A DNA stretch of 64,000 bases from Vibrio sp. S9_S30 (GTDB taxonomy: Bacteria > Pseudomonadota > Gammaproteobacteria > Enterobacterales > Vibrionaceae), in the NCBI RefSeq assembly GCF_014694455.1, contig NZ_JAAUWT010000009.1:167593-231592 (forward strand). Direction: 5' to 3'. The position numbers and the translations under genes were made by a program. Below, in pieces: positions 62,459-64,000 of the stretch; positions within the stretch are counted from its first letter, which is position 1, and each line of letters begins with the position of its first letter. The notes below the pieces were generated by a model. It worked only from the letters and a program-made list of their open reading frames with translations. It was not told where the DNA came from and ran no database searches.

Positions 62459-63249
62459 AATAGGGATCCCCACTTACGTATACCTTCGACTTCTTGAGCT
62501 GAGAGGTGCAACTTTTCTGTCAATGCTTTTAGTGTGATGTCTTTACTCGTGGCAAGAAGATTCGCGAGTGCGTAAGTTTCCCTGTCACTTTCCGTACATT
62601 GGGGGTGTGGTGTGCTTTGTAAGTACTGGTCAATTTGGTGAGCTGGGTCGTCATGTTGTCGAATGAGTTCTGGAACAAATCGCCATAGGTGCCTTTCCAA
62701 ATGTTTGGCGTGAATGGCTGTTTTATAAAGCGGCTTTAAGTGAGTATCTTTCATTACCCACCAAGGTGAAGTTTTTGGTTGAAACAATTGTTCCGATGAG
62801 TTTTGAAACTGAGTTACCTTTTCTTCAAAATAAACAGCGACTTTTTCAGCATTGCCTAAGAATAAGTTCATGTCACTTTGGCTCATCGTAGGGAGCATTG
62901 GAGCAATAACCATTGGGTCATGGTATCGAAACAAAACCTCTTCTCCATCCAATATGGCATGAAACAAACTTGAATAATGCTCAATGAGTGTATGATATTC
63001 GGCGCTTGAGGCGATAATTATACCTAAATGCAAAATGTCTTCTGGTAGAGATAGGATGTTATCTCTAATGGGAATCATCCGAGGTGAAAGCGATTTAAGA
63101 TCACGAAAGTAGGATTCATGAAAAAATGTGTGAGCATCTTCAATTTTATGAATACCTTCACTACGAATAGCAAGATCGAATCCTTCGCTTGATACTATCC
63201 AGTACAGCGTATTGCTATCGATGTGGTTGTTTATCCAATCTTTGATCAT
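62455..63249 (-). CDS. DUF4123 T6SS effector chaperone (TEC/Tap)
   Basis: A 264-residue protein matching the DUF4123 adaptor family: [12 protein letters not shown] near the start, [24 protein letters not shown] in the middle and [24 protein letters not shown] (the F-R-x-x-D-P motif). These proteins load the effector encoded downstream onto the VgrG encoded upstream. It is coupled by ATGA overlaps to both neighbours (63246-63249 and 62455-62458). Confidence 0.92.
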   Translation of the reverse strand: MIKDWINNHIDSNTLYWIVSSEGFDLAIRSEGIHKIEDAHTFFHESYFRDLKSLSPRMIPIRDNILSLPEDILHLGIIIASSAEYHTLIEHYSSLFHAILDGEEVLFRYHDPMVIAPMLPTMSQSDMNLFLGNAEKVAVYFEEKVTQFQNSSEQLFQPKTSPWWVMKDTHLKPLYKTAIHAKHLERHLWRFVPELIRQHDDPAHQIDQYLQSTPHPQCTESDRETYALANLLATSKDITLKALTEKLHLSAQEVEGIRKWGSLL

Positions 63250-64000
63250 TGATCAACCTTACTTATAGGGCACAGTTTTACCGCTGGAATACTACTCTTT
63301 TCAGCCTGAGAGAAAGCAGCTAACTTGACATTGGGTTGCGCAGCTTCGAGTGAAGCCATCATTTCTGGTTTGGAAGCTTCCTCTGGGGCTGAAGGTGCAC
63401 TCAGGTTGTTGGGGGTTATTGCATTTCTCCCCCCAAACCCACTGCCACTCCCAGCGCTGCCGCCTGCGTTCAGGCTGATAGCAGGGCCCACCAAGTGGAC
63501 GCCCGCTGGGTCGATTTTGACAAAGCTGCCGCCTGCTTTTACGGTGATTTCGGATCCCGCATCCAGCACAATTTTTCCGGCTTTAAAGTGGGTTTCCATT
63601 CCGGCTTCGCAAAGGATTTTTGAACCCGCTTTGGTATGAAAAGAGCCATTGACGATTGTGGATTTGTCGGCGGTGATTTTCACTCGGCTTTCCCCATCCA
63701 CCGTGAGGTGCTGATGGTTTTTCACATGGGTAAACTGGTCGTTATCCACCGTGTGGTGTTCATCGTTATGAATGTGGGTGGTACTGTCATTCTGAACATC
63801 CCGCTCCAAATCTTTTTGAGCATGCAGGTAGACTTTTTCATTGTCGGCTTGGTCTTCAAAACTCAGTTCATTAAACCCATCGCCTTGGTGGGTTTCACTG
63901 CGGATGACCGTTTTGGTCTTGTTGTCCGGCAAAGTGTACGGCGGAATGTTGGTGGCGTGATAGGTGCGCCCTGTAATAATCGGCTGGTCTGGGTCGCCAT
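63246..64000 (-). CDS. vgrG: VgrG, C-terminal part (5' end beyond the window)
   Basis: The frame is open from the window end at 64000 to a stop at 63246, about 250 residues. It begins [17 protein letters not shown], the VgrG gp5-like OB junction, continues [20 protein letters not shown], then the repeated beta-helix ([57 protein letters not shown]). The last 60 residues are an Ala/Ser/Pro-rich tail that probably carries the DUF4123-effector complex; no enzymatic domain is present. Confidence 0.95.
   Translation of the reverse strand, partial: GDPDQPIITGRTYHATNIPPYTLPDNKTKTVIRSETHQGDGFNELSFEDQADNEKVYLHAQKDLERDVQNDSTTHIHNDEHHTVDNDQFTHVKNHQHLTVDGESRVKITADKSTIVNGSFHTKAGSKILCEAGMETHFKAGKIVLDAGSEITVKAGGSFVKIDPAGVHLVGPAISLNAGGSAGSGSGFGGRNAITPNNLSAPSAPEEASKPEMMASLEAAQPNVKLAAFSQAEKSSIPAVKLCPISKVDQ

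Noticed and set aside
1..64000. CRISPR arrays, tRNA and rRNA genes, insertion sequences, prophage
   Set aside because: I looked for repeat-spacer patterns, tRNA-like cloverleaves and transposase motifs and saw none. The tandem repeats found have no spacers. The S74 protein alone is not evidence for a prophage.

Overview
The window looks like chromosomal DNA of a marine gammaproteobacterium, most likely Vibrio or a close relative. This is an inference from gene content: a DUF2058 (YaiL-type) protein, proteinase K-like alkaline protease with a PPC domain, trypsin-like proteases ending in chitin-binding modules, an OmpR/QseBC-type two-component pair, and a VgrG/Tle1 type VI secretion (T6SS) island. 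I saw no rRNA, tRNA, CRISPR array or intact insertion sequence.

Layout. 1-6.6 kb: a sugar-acid-type catabolic locus with a TRAP transporter (DctP, DctQ, DctM), FadR-type GntR regulator, enolase-superfamily dehydratase, short-chain dehydrogenase and HpcH/HpaI aldolase. 7-17 kb: three secreted S8 (subtilisin-family) peptidases, a secreted GlcG-like protein, a two-component system and a BASS transporter. 17-22 kb: VOC protein, TetR regulator with a clear palindromic operator, a possible 37-residue small protein, histidine phosphatase, AraC regulator, DUF2804 protein and fatty acid hydroxylase/sterol desaturase. 22-26 kb: a CysRS gene preceded by what reads as a complete ribosome-mediated attenuator (leader peptide with four consecutive Cys codons and nested 1:2, 2:3, 3:4 pairings), then a secreted peptidylarginine-deiminase-like protein. 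26-38 kb: a secreted PKD/chitin-binding protease, a YegD-type Hsp70, and a four-copy tandem array of secreted paralogues whose junctions carry broken copies of the yegD 5' end.

38-51 kb: multicopper oxidase, DUF2058 protein, acyltransferase, alpha/beta hydrolase, MFS transporter, a DapA/NanA-family lyase divergent from a MocR-type regulator with three 22-bp-phased operator repeats, gene remnants, and two more trypsin-like proteases. 51-58 kb: a LuxR-type response regulator and a 7TMR-DISM-like histidine kinase flank a three-gene operon of a Mur ligase paralogue, an SGNH hydrolase and an S74-chaperone-domain protein. 58-64 kb: a T6SS auxiliary cluster of VgrG (cut by the window edge), DUF4123 chaperone, Tle1-type phospholipase effector, DUF2931-like protein (immunity candidate) and PAAR tip.

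The strongest finding is the cysS leader: its terminator, antiterminator and Cys codons all fit one mechanism for sensing Cys-tRNA charging. The second is the tandem secreted-paralogue array. Short tandem repeats of 6 and 16-19 bp recur in at least eight intergenic or promoter-proximal places. All calls come from reading the sequence; no database or folding software was used.
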